Shown here in pieces: positions 17,499 to 25,772 of a DNA stretch of 64,000 nucleotides. Under the pieces are notes generated by a model. The model made no database searches. It had not been told where the DNA came from and worked only from the letters and a program-made list of their open reading frames with translations. Each line of letters starts with the position of its first letter. Position 1 is the first letter of the stretch. The position numbers were made by a program, and so were the translations under genes. Origin of the DNA: Nocardia brasiliensis NBRC 14402 (lineage in GTDB: Bacteria > Actinomycetota > Actinomycetes > Mycobacteriales > Mycobacteriaceae); NCBI RefSeq assembly GCF_000308475.2, contig NZ_BAFT02000057.1:248001-312000 (forward strand), written 5' to 3'.

Positions 17499-17534
17499 CT
17501 CCGACTCCTTCGCTTAGGTCGATCATACGGGCCG

Positions 17535-17544
17535 GGGGTACCCC
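17535..17544. promoter_or_regulatory. GGGGTACCCC palindrome in the copZ promoter
   Basis: A perfect 10-bp dyad (13 bp counting the flanking C/G) lies between the CsoR-like operator and copZ. It has the same G-tract/C-tract character but inverted half-site order, and could be a second metal-regulator contact site. Confidence 0.4.
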
Positions 17545-17556
17545 GACAGTTCGAAC

Positions 17557-17573
17557 ATACCCCCAAGGGGTAT
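17557..17573. promoter_or_regulatory. Candidate CsoR operator
   Basis: ATACCCCCAAGGGGTAT is an inverted repeat of ATACCCC around CAA. It fits the general pattern of actinobacterial CsoR boxes (TACCCC...GGGGTA). It lies about 60 bp upstream of copZ. ispE starts 166 bp away on the other side. Confidence 0.6.
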
Positions 17574-17738
17574 TGGTGGCAAGGCTTCGTTCCGCGCCGC
17601 GACCCGAGGGTTGCCGGAGCGTTGATCGCTGGATAGACGGCCCCGGCGGCGGGTTGCCGTAACCGAAAGATTCACATCGGGTGAAAGGCGCATATCGACG
17701 CGAGCAACCGCCGAGCCCACCCGTTACGCTAGGGCATC

Positions 17739-18674
17739 GTGCTGTCAGTTGTCCCCAGTCCCATCACCGTGCGGGCACCGTCCAAGGTGAACCTCCATCT
17801 CGGCGTCGGTGACCTGCGCGCGGACGGCTTTCACGATCTGACGACGGTCTTCCAGGCGCTGTCGCTCAGCGATGATCTGGAGATCGCCCCCGCGGCCTCG
17901 CTCGCGGTGCGGGTCTCCGGTGAGGGCGCCGCGGAGGTGCCGACCGACCGCACCAATCTGGTGTGGAAAGCGGCGGTTCGCCTCGCGCATCTGGCGGGCC
18001 GGGCGCCGCTGGTGGAAATCGCCATCGCCAAGGGCATTCCGGTGGCCGGCGGCATGGCGGGTGGTAGCGCCGACGCCGCCGCGACCCTGGTCGGCCTCAA
18101 CGAGCTGTGGGACCTCGGGCTGGGCCGCGAGGAACTGGCCGCGCTCGCCGCCGAACTCGGCAGCGACGTCCCGTTCGCACTGCACGGTGGTACCGCGCTC
18201 GGCACCGGACGCGGCGAGCGCCTGCTTCCGGTGCTGTCCCGCAACACGTTTCACTGGGTGCTCGCCCTGGCCAAGGTCGGTTTGTCCACGCCAGCGGTGT
18301 TCGCCGAACTGGACCGGCTGCGCGCCAACGGCACCCCGCCGCGGCTCGGTGAACCCCAGCAGTTGATGCAGGCCTTGGCCTTCGGCGATCCGAAACAGCT
18401 CGCCCCGCTGCTGGGTAACGACCTGCAGGCGGCGGCGCTGTCGTTGCAGCCGGAGTTGCGGCGTACGCTGCGCGCCGGCGTCGATGCCGGCGCGCTGGCG
18501 GGCTTGGTCTCCGGCTCCGGACCCACCTGCGCATTCCTTTGCGCGAGCGAGGAATCCGCGGTGGCGGTGGCGGCCGAACTGGCCGGCGCGGGTGTGTGCC
18601 GCAGCGTGCGCACCGCCAGCGGGCCGGTCGCGGGTGCCCGGGTGCTCAACAGTGAGCCGCCCGGAAAGCACTGA
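17739..18674 (+). CDS. ispE: 4-diphosphocytidyl-2-C-methyl-D-erythritol kinase
   Basis: This 311-residue GHMP kinase phosphorylates CDP-ME in the MEP isoprenoid pathway. It has the substrate segment VRAPSKVNLHLGVG at the N-terminus, the ATP loop PVAGGMAGGSADAAATL (about residues 99-115) and the C-terminal GLVSGSGPTCAFL motif. It corresponds to Rv1011. A TACGCT element ends 8 bp before the GTG and there is no ribosome binding site, so it may be leaderless. Its stop codon abuts the stop of the convergent next gene with no spacer. Confidence 0.96.
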   Translation: MLSVVPSPITVRAPSKVNLHLGVGDLRADGFHDLTTVFQALSLSDDLEIAPAASLAVRVSGEGAAEVPTDRTNLVWKAAVRLAHLAGRAPLVEIAIAKGIPVAGGMAGGSADAAATLVGLNELWDLGLGREELAALAAELGSDVPFALHGGTALGTGRGERLLPVLSRNTFHWVLALAKVGLSTPAVFAELDRLRANGTPPRLGEPQQLMQALAFGDPKQLAPLLGNDLQAAALSLQPELRRTLRAGVDAGALAGLVSGSGPTCAFLCASEESAVAVAAELAGAGVCRSVRTASGPVAGARVLNSEPPGKH

Positions 18675-19523
18675 TCAGGCGATCACGTCGGCGAGCCGGT
18701 CGATCTGGTCGGCGTCGTCGCCGTAGCAATAGAGCATGACCTCGTCGGCGCCCAGATCCGCGAATTGCTTGATCGCCGAGCGAATGTCGTCGGGGGTGGT
18801 GAGCATGCCGTCGACCATGTAGTCGGCGCGACCGCTGAATTCGTAGTAGGCGCCCATGGCGGCACGGGCGGCATCGATCAGGTGCCGATCGCCGAGTGCG
18901 ACGTTGACCTGGGCGACGATGCGCGGCGCGCCGGGGCGGCCGTGCTCGGTCCAGGAGCGCCGGGCGGTGTCGAAGAGGCCACCGGCCCAGGACGGCGCGG
19001 CGGCGGCGAGAAGTCCGCCACCCCAGCGACCTACGCGGTCGAGCGCGGCGGGTTGGAAGCCGCCGAAGAGCAGTTCGGGTCCGTCGGGACGTGACGGGGC
19101 GGGCCCGATCGGGCCGCAGTCGGCGCCGTAGGGTGCGCCGGACCAGACGCGGCGCAGCACCTCCAGCTGTTCGTCCAGGCGGCGGCCGCGCGTACGCAGG
19201 TCGGTGCCGGAGGCGAGGTGGTCGTCCGCGCGACCGCCGACGCCGAGGCCGAGCACGAAGCGGCCGCCGGACATGCGATCGAGGGTGGCCGCCTGTTTGG
19301 CGAGCAGCGCGGGCTCGCGCAGTGGCGCGATGAGCACCTCGGTCTGCAGCTTGATGCGGTTGGTGGCGCCGGCGAGCGCGGCCAGTGCGACGAGGGGTTC
19401 CGGATTGTCGTAGACGAGCCGATCGAGCAGGCCGAGCGTGCTGAACGGGCCGGCGTCGGCGCGCCTGGCCCAGTCGAGCAGTGCTGCGGGATCGGAAATG
19501 GGCAGGCCGAGACCGACATGCAT
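18675..19523 (-). CDS. Luciferase-like (F420-dependent type) oxidoreductase
   Basis: This 282-residue bacterial-luciferase-fold TIM barrel begins MHVGLGLPISDP and carries LLDRLVYDNPEPLVALAALA, LAKQAATLDRMSGGRFVLGLGVG (about residues 83-105) and a C-terminal region with TPDDIRSAIKQFADLGADEV. The family uses F420 or FMN; in mycolata most are F420-dependent. The substrate is unknown. The ATG at 19523 has GGAGG 8 bp upstream, which decides the start over an in-frame upstream codon. Confidence 0.88.
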   Translation of the reverse strand: MHVGLGLPISDPAALLDWARRADAGPFSTLGLLDRLVYDNPEPLVALAALAGATNRIKLQTEVLIAPLREPALLAKQAATLDRMSGGRFVLGLGVGGRADDHLASGTDLRTRGRRLDEQLEVLRRVWSGAPYGADCGPIGPAPSRPDGPELLFGGFQPAALDRVGRWGGGLLAAAAPSWAGGLFDTARRSWTEHGRPGAPRIVAQVNVALGDRHLIDAARAAMGAYYEFSGRADYMVDGMLTTPDDIRSAIKQFADLGADEVMLYCYGDDADQIDRLADVIA

Positions 19524-19589
19524 GGGAGAACCTCCAGGAGGGAACGCGAATGGATCGAGCCGCCCTCGCACACCTCACCTTGCGAGGCG

Positions 19590-19624
19590 GGGCTCCCATC
19601 TGCGGCTGTACTTCCGGGGAGCCC
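19590..19624. other. Stem-loop in the ABC-F leader
   Basis: GGGCTCCC pairs with GGGAGCCC around a 19-base loop. On the plus strand the stem is followed by TAATTGAACTAACTTTG, relatively T-rich for this genome. It could be an attenuator or terminator ahead of the ABC-F gene, or part of the divergent promoter. Confidence 0.45.
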
Positions 19625-19640
19625 TAATTGAACTAACTTT

Positions 19641-19662
19641 GTTCGTGACGAACGATGTTCGT
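19641..19662. promoter_or_regulatory. Alternating GTTCGT/ACGAAC half-sites
   Basis: GTTCGT-G-ACGAAC-GAT-GTTCGT holds two overlapping perfect dyads. A related CGAAC-GCC-GTTCG dyad follows at about 19678-19690. This array lies 110-155 bp upstream of the ABC-F start. It resembles the actinobacterial LexA half-site, but the 3-bp spacing is wrong for LexA (4 bp), so the binding factor is unknown. Confidence 0.5.
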
Positions 19663-19797
19663 ACCAAAGAATTTAGGCGAACGCCGTTCGTTGCGCAACC
19701 CCGTGGACCGCTCAGCTGGTCGAGGCCCGTGCGGACGCGCTCAGTACCCTGGCTCAGGGCGGTATCAGTCCCGCCCCCGCGCAGCCCGGAAGGATCC

Positions 19798-21597
19798 ATG
19801 TCCAACCTGATCAACCTTGAGCAAGTCTCCAAGAGCTTCGGGATCACCCCGCTGCTCGACAACGTGTCACTCGGCGTGCACGCGGGCGAGCGCATCGGGG
19901 TCGTCGGTCTGAACGGCGGTGGCAAGACCACCTTGCTCGAGGTGCTCACCGGCCTCGAGCCGCCGGACAGCGGCCGGGTCAGCCGGGTCGGCGGGCTGCG
20001 CCTCGCGGTGGTGACGCAGCGCGGCGTGCTGCCCGCGGGGGCGACGGTCGGGTCGGTCGTGCTGGCGGGACTGGCCGACGACTTGAACGGGGTAGCGGGC
20101 GGGCCGGACGAGGTCGCCGAACACGAGTGGGCCGCGAATCCGCGAATCCGCTCGGTGCTGGAGGGCATCGGCATCGCCGGGCTCGGCCTGCAGACCTCGA
20201 TCGACAACCTTTCCGGCGGGGAGCGGCGCCGCGTCGCGCTGGCCGCCGCCCTGGTCCGTGACCTCGACCTGCTCGTGCTCGACGAACCGACCAACCACCT
20301 CGACGTCGAAGGCGTGCAGTGGCTGGCCGCGCATCTGCTCGAACGCCGCAGCGCGCTGGTCGTGGTGACCCACGATCGCTGGTTCCTCGACACCGTCGCC
20401 ACCGACACCTGGGAGGTGGTCGGCGGCAAGGTCGAAAGCTACGAGGGCGGCTACGGCGACTGGATTTTCGCCCGCGCCGAACGGGCCAGGCAGGCCGATG
20501 CCAGCGAGGCGCGGCGCAGCAATCTGGCGCGCAAGGAACTGGCCTGGCTGCGCCGTGGCGCGAAGGCCCGGACCTCCAAGCCGCGCTACCGGGTGGAGGC
20601 GGCCGAGGCGTTGATCGCCGATGTGCCGCCGCCGCGCGACAGCGTCTCGCTGGCCGCGTTCGCCCGCAAGCGCCTCGGCCGCGTCGTCATCGAGCTCGAG
20701 GACACCACCCTCACCACGCCGGACGGCCGGGAGTTGGTGCGCGACTTGACCTGGCGGCTCGCGCCGGGCGAGCGGGTCGGTCTGGTCGGGGTGAACGGTT
20801 CCGGCAAGACGACGCTGCTGCGCACCCTGGCCGGGGACACCGAACCGGCCGCGGGCAAGCGGATTCAGGGTCAGACGGTGCAGATCGGCTGGCTGCGGCA
20901 GGAACTCGACGATCTGCCGACCGATATGCGGGTGCTAGAGGCGGTGCAGCAGGTCGCGCAGCGAATCATGCTGGGCGACAAGGAGATCTCGGCCGGTCAG
21001 CTGGCCGAGCGACTCGGCTTCAGCCCGGCGCGCCAGCGCACCCCGGTCGGTGACCTCTCCGGCGGTGAGCGGCGCAGGCTGCAATTGACCCGCATCCTGA
21101 TGGCCGAGCCGAACGTGCTGCTGCTCGACGAGCCGACCAACGACCTGGACATCGACACCCTGCAGCAGCTGGAAGACCTGCTCGACAACTGGGCAGGCAC
21201 CCTCGTGGTGATCAGTCACGACCGCTATCTGATCGAGCGCATCTGCGATACGACCTGGGCGCTGTTCGGCGACGGCAAACTCACCAACCTGCCCGGCGGC
21301 ATCGACGAGTATCTGAAAAAGCGTGCGGCACAAGGGCAGAGCGCCACGCGCGCGGCCGACAAGCCGACCGGGCCGGTGACCGACGCCGCCGCTCAGCGTG
21401 CCGCCCGCAAGGAGCTGTCCCGGCTGGAGCGCGCCATCGAGAAATTCGACGAACGCGAGCAGCGCCTGCACACCGCGCTCGCCGACGCCGCCATCGACCC
21501 GGACAAGCTCGTCACGCTCAACGCCGAACTCAAGCAGGTGGTGGCGGACAAGGAAGCCGCCGAGGAACGCTGGATGGAGCTGGCGGAGGACGTTTAG
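19798..21597 (+). CDS. ABC-F family ATPase (ribosome-associated type)
   Basis: This 599-residue protein has two ABC ATPase domains and no membrane segment. Domain 1 has Walker A GLNGGGKTT (about residue 38), signature LSGGERRRVAL and Walker B LLVLDEPTNHLD. Domain 2 has GVNGSGKTT, LSGGERRRLQL and LLLDEPTNDLD. A linker between them is rich in Arg and Lys. A C-terminal coiled coil (RKELSRLERAIEKFDEREQR) resembles Uup. ABC-F proteins bind the ribosomal E site to relieve stalling or protect against antibiotics. Whether this is housekeeping or resistance cannot be decided. The leader contains a hairpin and repeated dyads, which fits regulated expression. Confidence 0.92.
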   Translation: MSNLINLEQVSKSFGITPLLDNVSLGVHAGERIGVVGLNGGGKTTLLEVLTGLEPPDSGRVSRVGGLRLAVVTQRGVLPAGATVGSVVLAGLADDLNGVAGGPDEVAEHEWAANPRIRSVLEGIGIAGLGLQTSIDNLSGGERRRVALAAALVRDLDLLVLDEPTNHLDVEGVQWLAAHLLERRSALVVVTHDRWFLDTVATDTWEVVGGKVESYEGGYGDWIFARAERARQADASEARRSNLARKELAWLRRGAKARTSKPRYRVEAAEALIADVPPPRDSVSLAAFARKRLGRVVIELEDTTLTTPDGRELVRDLTWRLAPGERVGLVGVNGSGKTTLLRTLAGDTEPAAGKRIQGQTVQIGWLRQELDDLPTDMRVLEAVQQVAQRIMLGDKEISAGQLAERLGFSPARQRTPVGDLSGGERRRLQLTRILMAEPNVLLLDEPTNDLDIDTLQQLEDLLDNWAGTLVVISHDRYLIERICDTTWALFGDGKLTNLPGGIDEYLKKRAAQGQSATRAADKPTGPVTDAAAQRAARKELSRLERAIEKFDEREQRLHTALADAAIDPDKLVTLNAELKQVVADKEAAEERWMELAEDV

Positions 21598-21623
21598 CCC
21601 GGCGGCACCGATCTCGCACACCC

Positions 21624-21651
21624 CCGCGCAGCAGTCACAGCTGTTGCGCGG
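21624..21651. terminator. Hairpin between convergent ABC-F and Abi-alpha genes
   Basis: CCGCGCAGCAG pairs with CTGTTGCGCGG (one G-U pair) around a 6-base loop. An outer GCACCG/CGGTGC pairing extends the stem. It is centred between the two stop codons. Confidence 0.6.
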
Positions 21652-21669
21652 CGGTGCCCGGGTCAGGCC

Positions 21670-22554
21670 CTAGTGGCCGGCGGCGCGATCGTCGGACACG
21701 ACGACCGGAATGCAGGTGCGTACGAAGTCCGCGCCGAACCCGGTGAGCGCGACGCTGCGGTAGCTCACCTTGGTGCCGAATCCGGAGCGCTTCAACAGCT
21801 CTCGCACCGGTGCCTGGGCTTCCAGCAGCTGATAGCGGTTCGGATTGCCGACCGGCTCGCGGGTGTGTTCGACCAAGCCGAGCCTGCGCAGATTGGTCAG
21901 GTACTGCTGGATTCGGTTCGGGAAGCGCAGTCCGGCCTGCTCGCCGACCAGCGTCAGCATGGAGCCGAGTCGTTCCGCGCCGAGCCGCGGGCGGCCGGTG
22001 CGGATGTCGATCGACGGTTGCGGGCCGTCCATGTGCAGGAAGCGCAGGATGCGGGCCTCGTCGGGGGTCAGCTCGGCGAGCATGCCCGCGAAGGCCGGAT
22101 GGTTCTCGTCCTCGCCGTGCGTGCTCGCCGACAGGCGCAGCAGCGCCGCGCCCTGCTCGCGCAGCGTCGGAACGGGTTGTCCGGCAGGCTCGTTCGGCGC
22201 CTCCGGCAGCCCGAGCGCGCGGCGCACCCGGTCGCGCACCTCGGATTCGGCCTCGGCCAGCACTTCTCGCGGCGGCACGCCCTGAATGCTGCGCTGGACG
22301 ACGGTCGCGCCGACGCCGACCGCGGTGCCGACGCTCCACGCGGTCATACCGGTCAGCGCGCTCCAGGTGACCCGTGCGACGCCGGTGGCCGCACGCGCGG
22401 TGGCCACGGGATAGGAGACGCGCGAAGGGGATTCGGGGCGGCGTAAGACCTCGCTGTCCGGCCGTCGCGCGAGTTCCGTGGACGCCGGGGCGCCCTCGGG
22501 ATGGTGCTCGACGGCCCCGGCATCGTCGCCGGGGCCGGGTTTCGCTACAGCCAT
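21670..22554 (-). CDS. Abi-alpha-like protein, paralogue A
   Basis: This 294-residue protein has a low-complexity N-terminus, a short hydrophobic/amphipathic stretch (VTWSALTGMTAWSVGTAVGV, about 68-87), and a C-terminal region beginning LTPDEARILRFLHMDGPQPS that looks like a winged helix (NLRRLGLVEHT). I relate it to the Abi-alpha (DUF4393) proteins, a family named from abortive-infection genes but mostly uncharacterised. A paralogue lies at 24130 on the other side of the DUF445 gene. The ATG at 22554 overlaps the end of the DUF445 gene by 10 bp, so they form an operon. Confidence 0.72.
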   Translation of the reverse strand: MAVAKPGPGDDAGAVEHHPEGAPASTELARRPDSEVLRRPESPSRVSYPVATARAATGVARVTWSALTGMTAWSVGTAVGVGATVVQRSIQGVPPREVLAEAESEVRDRVRRALGLPEAPNEPAGQPVPTLREQGAALLRLSASTHGEDENHPAFAGMLAELTPDEARILRFLHMDGPQPSIDIRTGRPRLGAERLGSMLTLVGEQAGLRFPNRIQQYLTNLRRLGLVEHTREPVGNPNRYQLLEAQAPVRELLKRSGFGTKVSYRSVALTGFGADFVRTCIPVVVSDDRAAGH

Positions 22555-23867
22555 GTGGTCGCCACTCCTGTTCCGAAGATCAGGATATGAGCGTATCCGG
22601 CGAAGAGTCCCAACACGCCGCCATGCAGAAAAAGCAGCCACTCATCTTGTTTGATGGCCGAGCGCAGCATGTCCACGAAGTCCGGCGGCTTCAGCGCCGC
22701 CATCTGCTTGGCGATGTACTGGTTGATATGCCTGCCCTGGCGCACGTTGAACTCCGGATCGGCGAACGCGATCGGTGCGATGGTCATGGCCTCGGTGGTC
22801 AGCGTGGACTGCAGCGCATCGTATTCGCGGCTGCCGAGCATGAACTTGACGGCGGGCCGGGCGGGGCCGAGCGCGCGGTCCGCGGCGGGGCGCAGCGTGT
22901 CCTCGAGCATCTGCATGGTCCGGTCCGAGCGCGGACCGTTGAGCAGTTCGTCGCCGATGTTGGCGACGGTCATCACCTGACTGGACACCAATTCGGCGTA
23001 GCCGTCGGTGATCTCGGACTGGCGCTTGATCAGCAGCCCCTGCCGCCACGGGCACCACCACTTCGGGTACGCGGGCGCGAAAATCATATTGATGCCGACC
23101 CAGTTGACCACCCAGCCGATGATCACGCCGCCGATCGGCAACACGACCAGGGTCGACCATCCGGTCAGGTGCAGCACGGCGACCACGATCGCGCCCATCG
23201 GCGCGCCGAAGAAAAAGCCGAAGTTGATCATGAACCGCAGCTCTTTTGCGCCGAGTACCTGGAACAGCGTGTTGAGCAGTTGCGGCCGGGCCTGGAAGTA
23301 GCGAATCACCATCTGCTTCACATCGAGCAGTTGATCAATATTCGCGCCCAATTCATCTGTGAGCTCACGCAGAATATCCGGCAGTTGCTGCTTGACCCGC
23401 GCGTGCACCATCTCGCGGACTTGGGTCGGCAGGTTGTACCAGAGCTGTGGATGTTCCCGTTTGAGAATTTCTTCGACGATGTCCTGGATCTGTTCGTCGG
23501 CGATGCTCGCGAGATGTTCGGCGAGCTTGTCCGGCTCCAGTTCGCGGTAGAAGTCGGCGACGCTGCCCAGTTTGGCCAGCCCCTTGTCGACGGCGATGCT
23601 CGCCATCTTGTCCGCACGCGAGGGCACGATGCCCTGCCAGCCGAATCGCCCGTCATAACTCAGCAGCGGCAGCACTTGAATTCGTTTGGGCAGGAAGGGG
23701 TACAACGCGCGAAGTCCGGGTAGTCGCACCCCATGGAACGCGATCGGCCGGAACAGCATCAGCACGCCGGTCCAGTTGGTTATGTACCCGATGACCCCGG
23801 TAAAAAGTGGGATCGTCAATAGCTCGAGCAGGATTGTCGGGTGGATTCCGAACACGCTCTCTAACAC
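22545..23867 (-). CDS. DUF445-family membrane protein
   Basis: This 440-residue protein starts with a membrane helix and the family-typical GYITNWTGVLMLFRP segment near residue 25. A long helical soluble region follows (about 80-190). Then come two or three hydrophobic helices (MGAIVVAVLHLTGW, LVVLPIGGVIIGWVVNW) with a second copy of the VNWVGINMIF motif. A final C-terminal helix ends the protein. The function of DUF445 is unknown. The GTG at 23867 has GGAGGG 6 bp upstream. It overlaps the downstream Abi-alpha gene and is divergent from its paralogue. Confidence 0.85.
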   Translation of the reverse strand: MLESVFGIHPTILLELLTIPLFTGVIGYITNWTGVLMLFRPIAFHGVRLPGLRALYPFLPKRIQVLPLLSYDGRFGWQGIVPSRADKMASIAVDKGLAKLGSVADFYRELEPDKLAEHLASIADEQIQDIVEEILKREHPQLWYNLPTQVREMVHARVKQQLPDILRELTDELGANIDQLLDVKQMVIRYFQARPQLLNTLFQVLGAKELRFMINFGFFFGAPMGAIVVAVLHLTGWSTLVVLPIGGVIIGWVVNWVGINMIFAPAYPKWWCPWRQGLLIKRQSEITDGYAELVSSQVMTVANIGDELLNGPRSDRTMQMLEDTLRPAADRALGPARPAVKFMLGSREYDALQSTLTTEAMTIAPIAFADPEFNVRQGRHINQYIAKQMAALKPPDFVDMLRSAIKQDEWLLFLHGGVLGLFAGYAHILIFGTGVATTWL

Positions 23868-24129
23868 GACACCCTCCTGCCGACACTCCGGTGACCGCCG
23901 CCTCACCGGAACATCAAAGTAGCACCCTGTCGGCATCGGGACTCTATTGTGGCGAGACCGACCGGATCCGCTCGCGCGGGTGGCTCCGCGGTGAACCGTG
24001 CCGAGATATCGGTCACAGTGTTTGTCGGCAATGCCGCTCCTGCTCGGTCCTACCGCGACAATGACCAACGACACAGGGGGCAGTAATCTGTGGGGCGGAT
24101 TCGTTCACCTGGCGATATCGGAGTATGAC

Positions 24130-25023
24130 GTGGCAAACGACAGGACCGGACAGGACATCGCTCGAGCCGGTTCCCGCGCTGTGGAGCGCAGCTCTGATGT
24201 CGAACAGCGGCAGATCAGCAACGAGGCCCGGCTGATTCGCGGGGTGTTCCGGGCCGCGGGTCTGGCGGCGGGCACCGTGGTGCGCGGCGGGCAGTGGGCG
24301 GTCGGCACCACCTACGAGGTCACCAAGGAGATCACCCAGGCCGCGCTGGACGGCGAATCCTCCGCCGATATCGCCGAGCGGACCGGAAATGCGTTGCGCT
24401 CCATAGCTCGTAGCGCGCTCGGCGTCACCGAGGGTTCGGTGCGCGAGATCGTCAGCTACGTGCCGACGCCGAACGGGCCGGGCAATCACAGCGGCGCGCA
24501 GCAGCAAGCCCTCGCGGTCGGTTCCTACCTGCGCTCGGCGAGCACCGACGAGCTGCGCCGGCGCGGCGACGCGCTGCTCGCCCGCTCCGCGGACGTCTAC
24601 TTCACCGAGGACGTGCACCCGGCCTACGACCGAATCCTGGACGAACTGGCGCCCGACGAGGCGCGCATCCTGCGCTTCATGGCGCAGAACGGCCCGCAGC
24701 CCTCGGTCGACGTGCGCACCAACCGGCCGCTCGGCATCGGCTCGGAACTGGTGCAGGGCGATCTCACCTCGGTGCCCGAGCAGGCGGGCGTGCGCTACCC
24801 GGATCGTTCGCGCCCCTATCTGATCAACCTCAACCGGCTGGGCCTGACCCTGATCTCCGAGGATCCGGTCGTGCTGAGCCGGTACATGGTGCTCGAGGTG
24901 CAGCCGGTGGTGGAGGCCGCGCTGAAGAAAGCGGGCCGCGCGCCCAAGATCGTGCGCAAGAGTCTGCGGCTCACCGAATTCGGCGAGGACTTCTGCCGCA
25001 CCTGCTTCACCATCGCGAACTGA
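24130..25023 (+). CDS. Abi-alpha-like protein, paralogue B
   Basis: This 297-residue protein shares the scaffold of the gene at 21670. It has a Gly/Ala-rich amphipathic stretch, then APDEARILRFMAQNGPQPS, a V/I-D-x-R-T-x-R-P motif, an NLNRLGLTLISEDP winged-helix-like segment and a C-terminal FGEDFCRTCF (compare FGADFVRTC in paralogue A). The GTG at 24130 has GGAG 7 bp upstream; ATG 24061 is an alternative. It is divergent from the DUF445/Abi-alpha operon, so all three genes may share a regulatory region. Function is unknown. Confidence 0.72.
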   Translation: MANDRTGQDIARAGSRAVERSSDVEQRQISNEARLIRGVFRAAGLAAGTVVRGGQWAVGTTYEVTKEITQAALDGESSADIAERTGNALRSIARSALGVTEGSVREIVSYVPTPNGPGNHSGAQQQALAVGSYLRSASTDELRRRGDALLARSADVYFTEDVHPAYDRILDELAPDEARILRFMAQNGPQPSVDVRTNRPLGIGSELVQGDLTSVPEQAGVRYPDRSRPYLINLNRLGLTLISEDPVVLSRYMVLEVQPVVEAALKKAGRAPKIVRKSLRLTEFGEDFCRTCFTIAN

Positions 25024-25105
25024 TCCGGCGGGGTCCCGACTCTGTCCGGAAGGTCGACCTACGTCGGAATCTCCGACGAAGAGTGATAGCGATCTGGTAC
25101 AAATC

Positions 25106-25120
25106 CTTCAAGTCGTGAAG
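25106..25120. promoter_or_regulatory. CTTCA/TGAAG dyad upstream of the NTF2-like gene
   Basis: CTTCAAGTCGTGAAG is a 5-bp inverted repeat around AGTCG, about 130 bp upstream of the start at 25247. It is a possible operator with no assigned regulator. Confidence 0.3.
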
Positions 25121-25246
25121 TCATATGGCTTCGGATGGGATTGTTGAAGGATGGAGCAGGGAACCGACGGGCAGGGCCGCGGCGACCCGGGGGCGGGCGT
25201 GGCCGACGGGCGCGAGCCGAGCGATTCCGGAACAGGCGGTGCGGCA

Positions 25247-25762
25247 ATGGACGACATCGCCGCGATCAACAGATTGAAGTTCCGCTATCTACGCACCCTC
25301 GACACGAAATCTTGGGATGAGTTCGCGGACACCATGATTCCCGAGGCGACCGCCACCTACAGCGAATATCTGCAATTCGAATCGCGCGACGCGTTCCTGG
25401 CTTTCATGCGCAACACCCTCGGTCCGCACGTCATCACCGAGCATCGCTGCGATCACCCCGAGATCGACGTCGACGGCGACACCGCCACCGGCACCTGGTA
25501 TCTCGCCGACACCGTGCTCATCCCCGGGCACAACATGCTGCTGCGCGGTGCGGCCTTCTACTCCGACGAATACGTGCGCTGCGCCGACGGGCGCTGGCGC
25601 ATCTCGCACACCGGCTACGAGCGCACCTACGAGGTGGTGCTGTCGCTGAGCGATCTGCCGAGCCTGCGCCTCACGTCGAGCAGGTGGGGACTCATCTCCA
25701 GGGAGGAGGGCGTCATCTCCGCGGTCGAGCGCGATCCGGGGGCGACGCCAGAGGCAGGCTGA
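25247..25762 (+). CDS. NTF2-like (SnoaL-type) protein
   Basis: This 171-residue protein has the alpha+beta cone of the NTF2/SnoaL superfamily. It starts IAAINRLKFRYLRTLDTKSWDEF, then has VITEHRCDHPEIDVDGDTATGTWYLADT, and ends the fold with RWRISHTGYERTYE. The Tyr/His/Asp distribution (helix Y-R, central H) recalls scytalone-dehydratase-like and steroid-isomerase-like members, but a catalytic role is not proven. ATG 25247 fits the family length; an upstream in-frame ATG at 25151 would add 32 Gly-rich residues. Confidence 0.78.
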   Translation: MDDIAAINRLKFRYLRTLDTKSWDEFADTMIPEATATYSEYLQFESRDAFLAFMRNTLGPHVITEHRCDHPEIDVDGDTATGTWYLADTVLIPGHNMLLRGAAFYSDEYVRCADGRWRISHTGYERTYEVVLSLSDLPSLRLTSSRWGLISREEGVISAVERDPGATPEAG

Positions 25763-25772
25763 CCGAGCGCGC

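Noticed and set aside
19641..19690. LexA (SOS) boxes
   Set aside because: The CGAAC/GTTCG half-sites match, but the spacing is 3 bp (or 1 bp) instead of the 4 bp of actinobacterial LexA sites.
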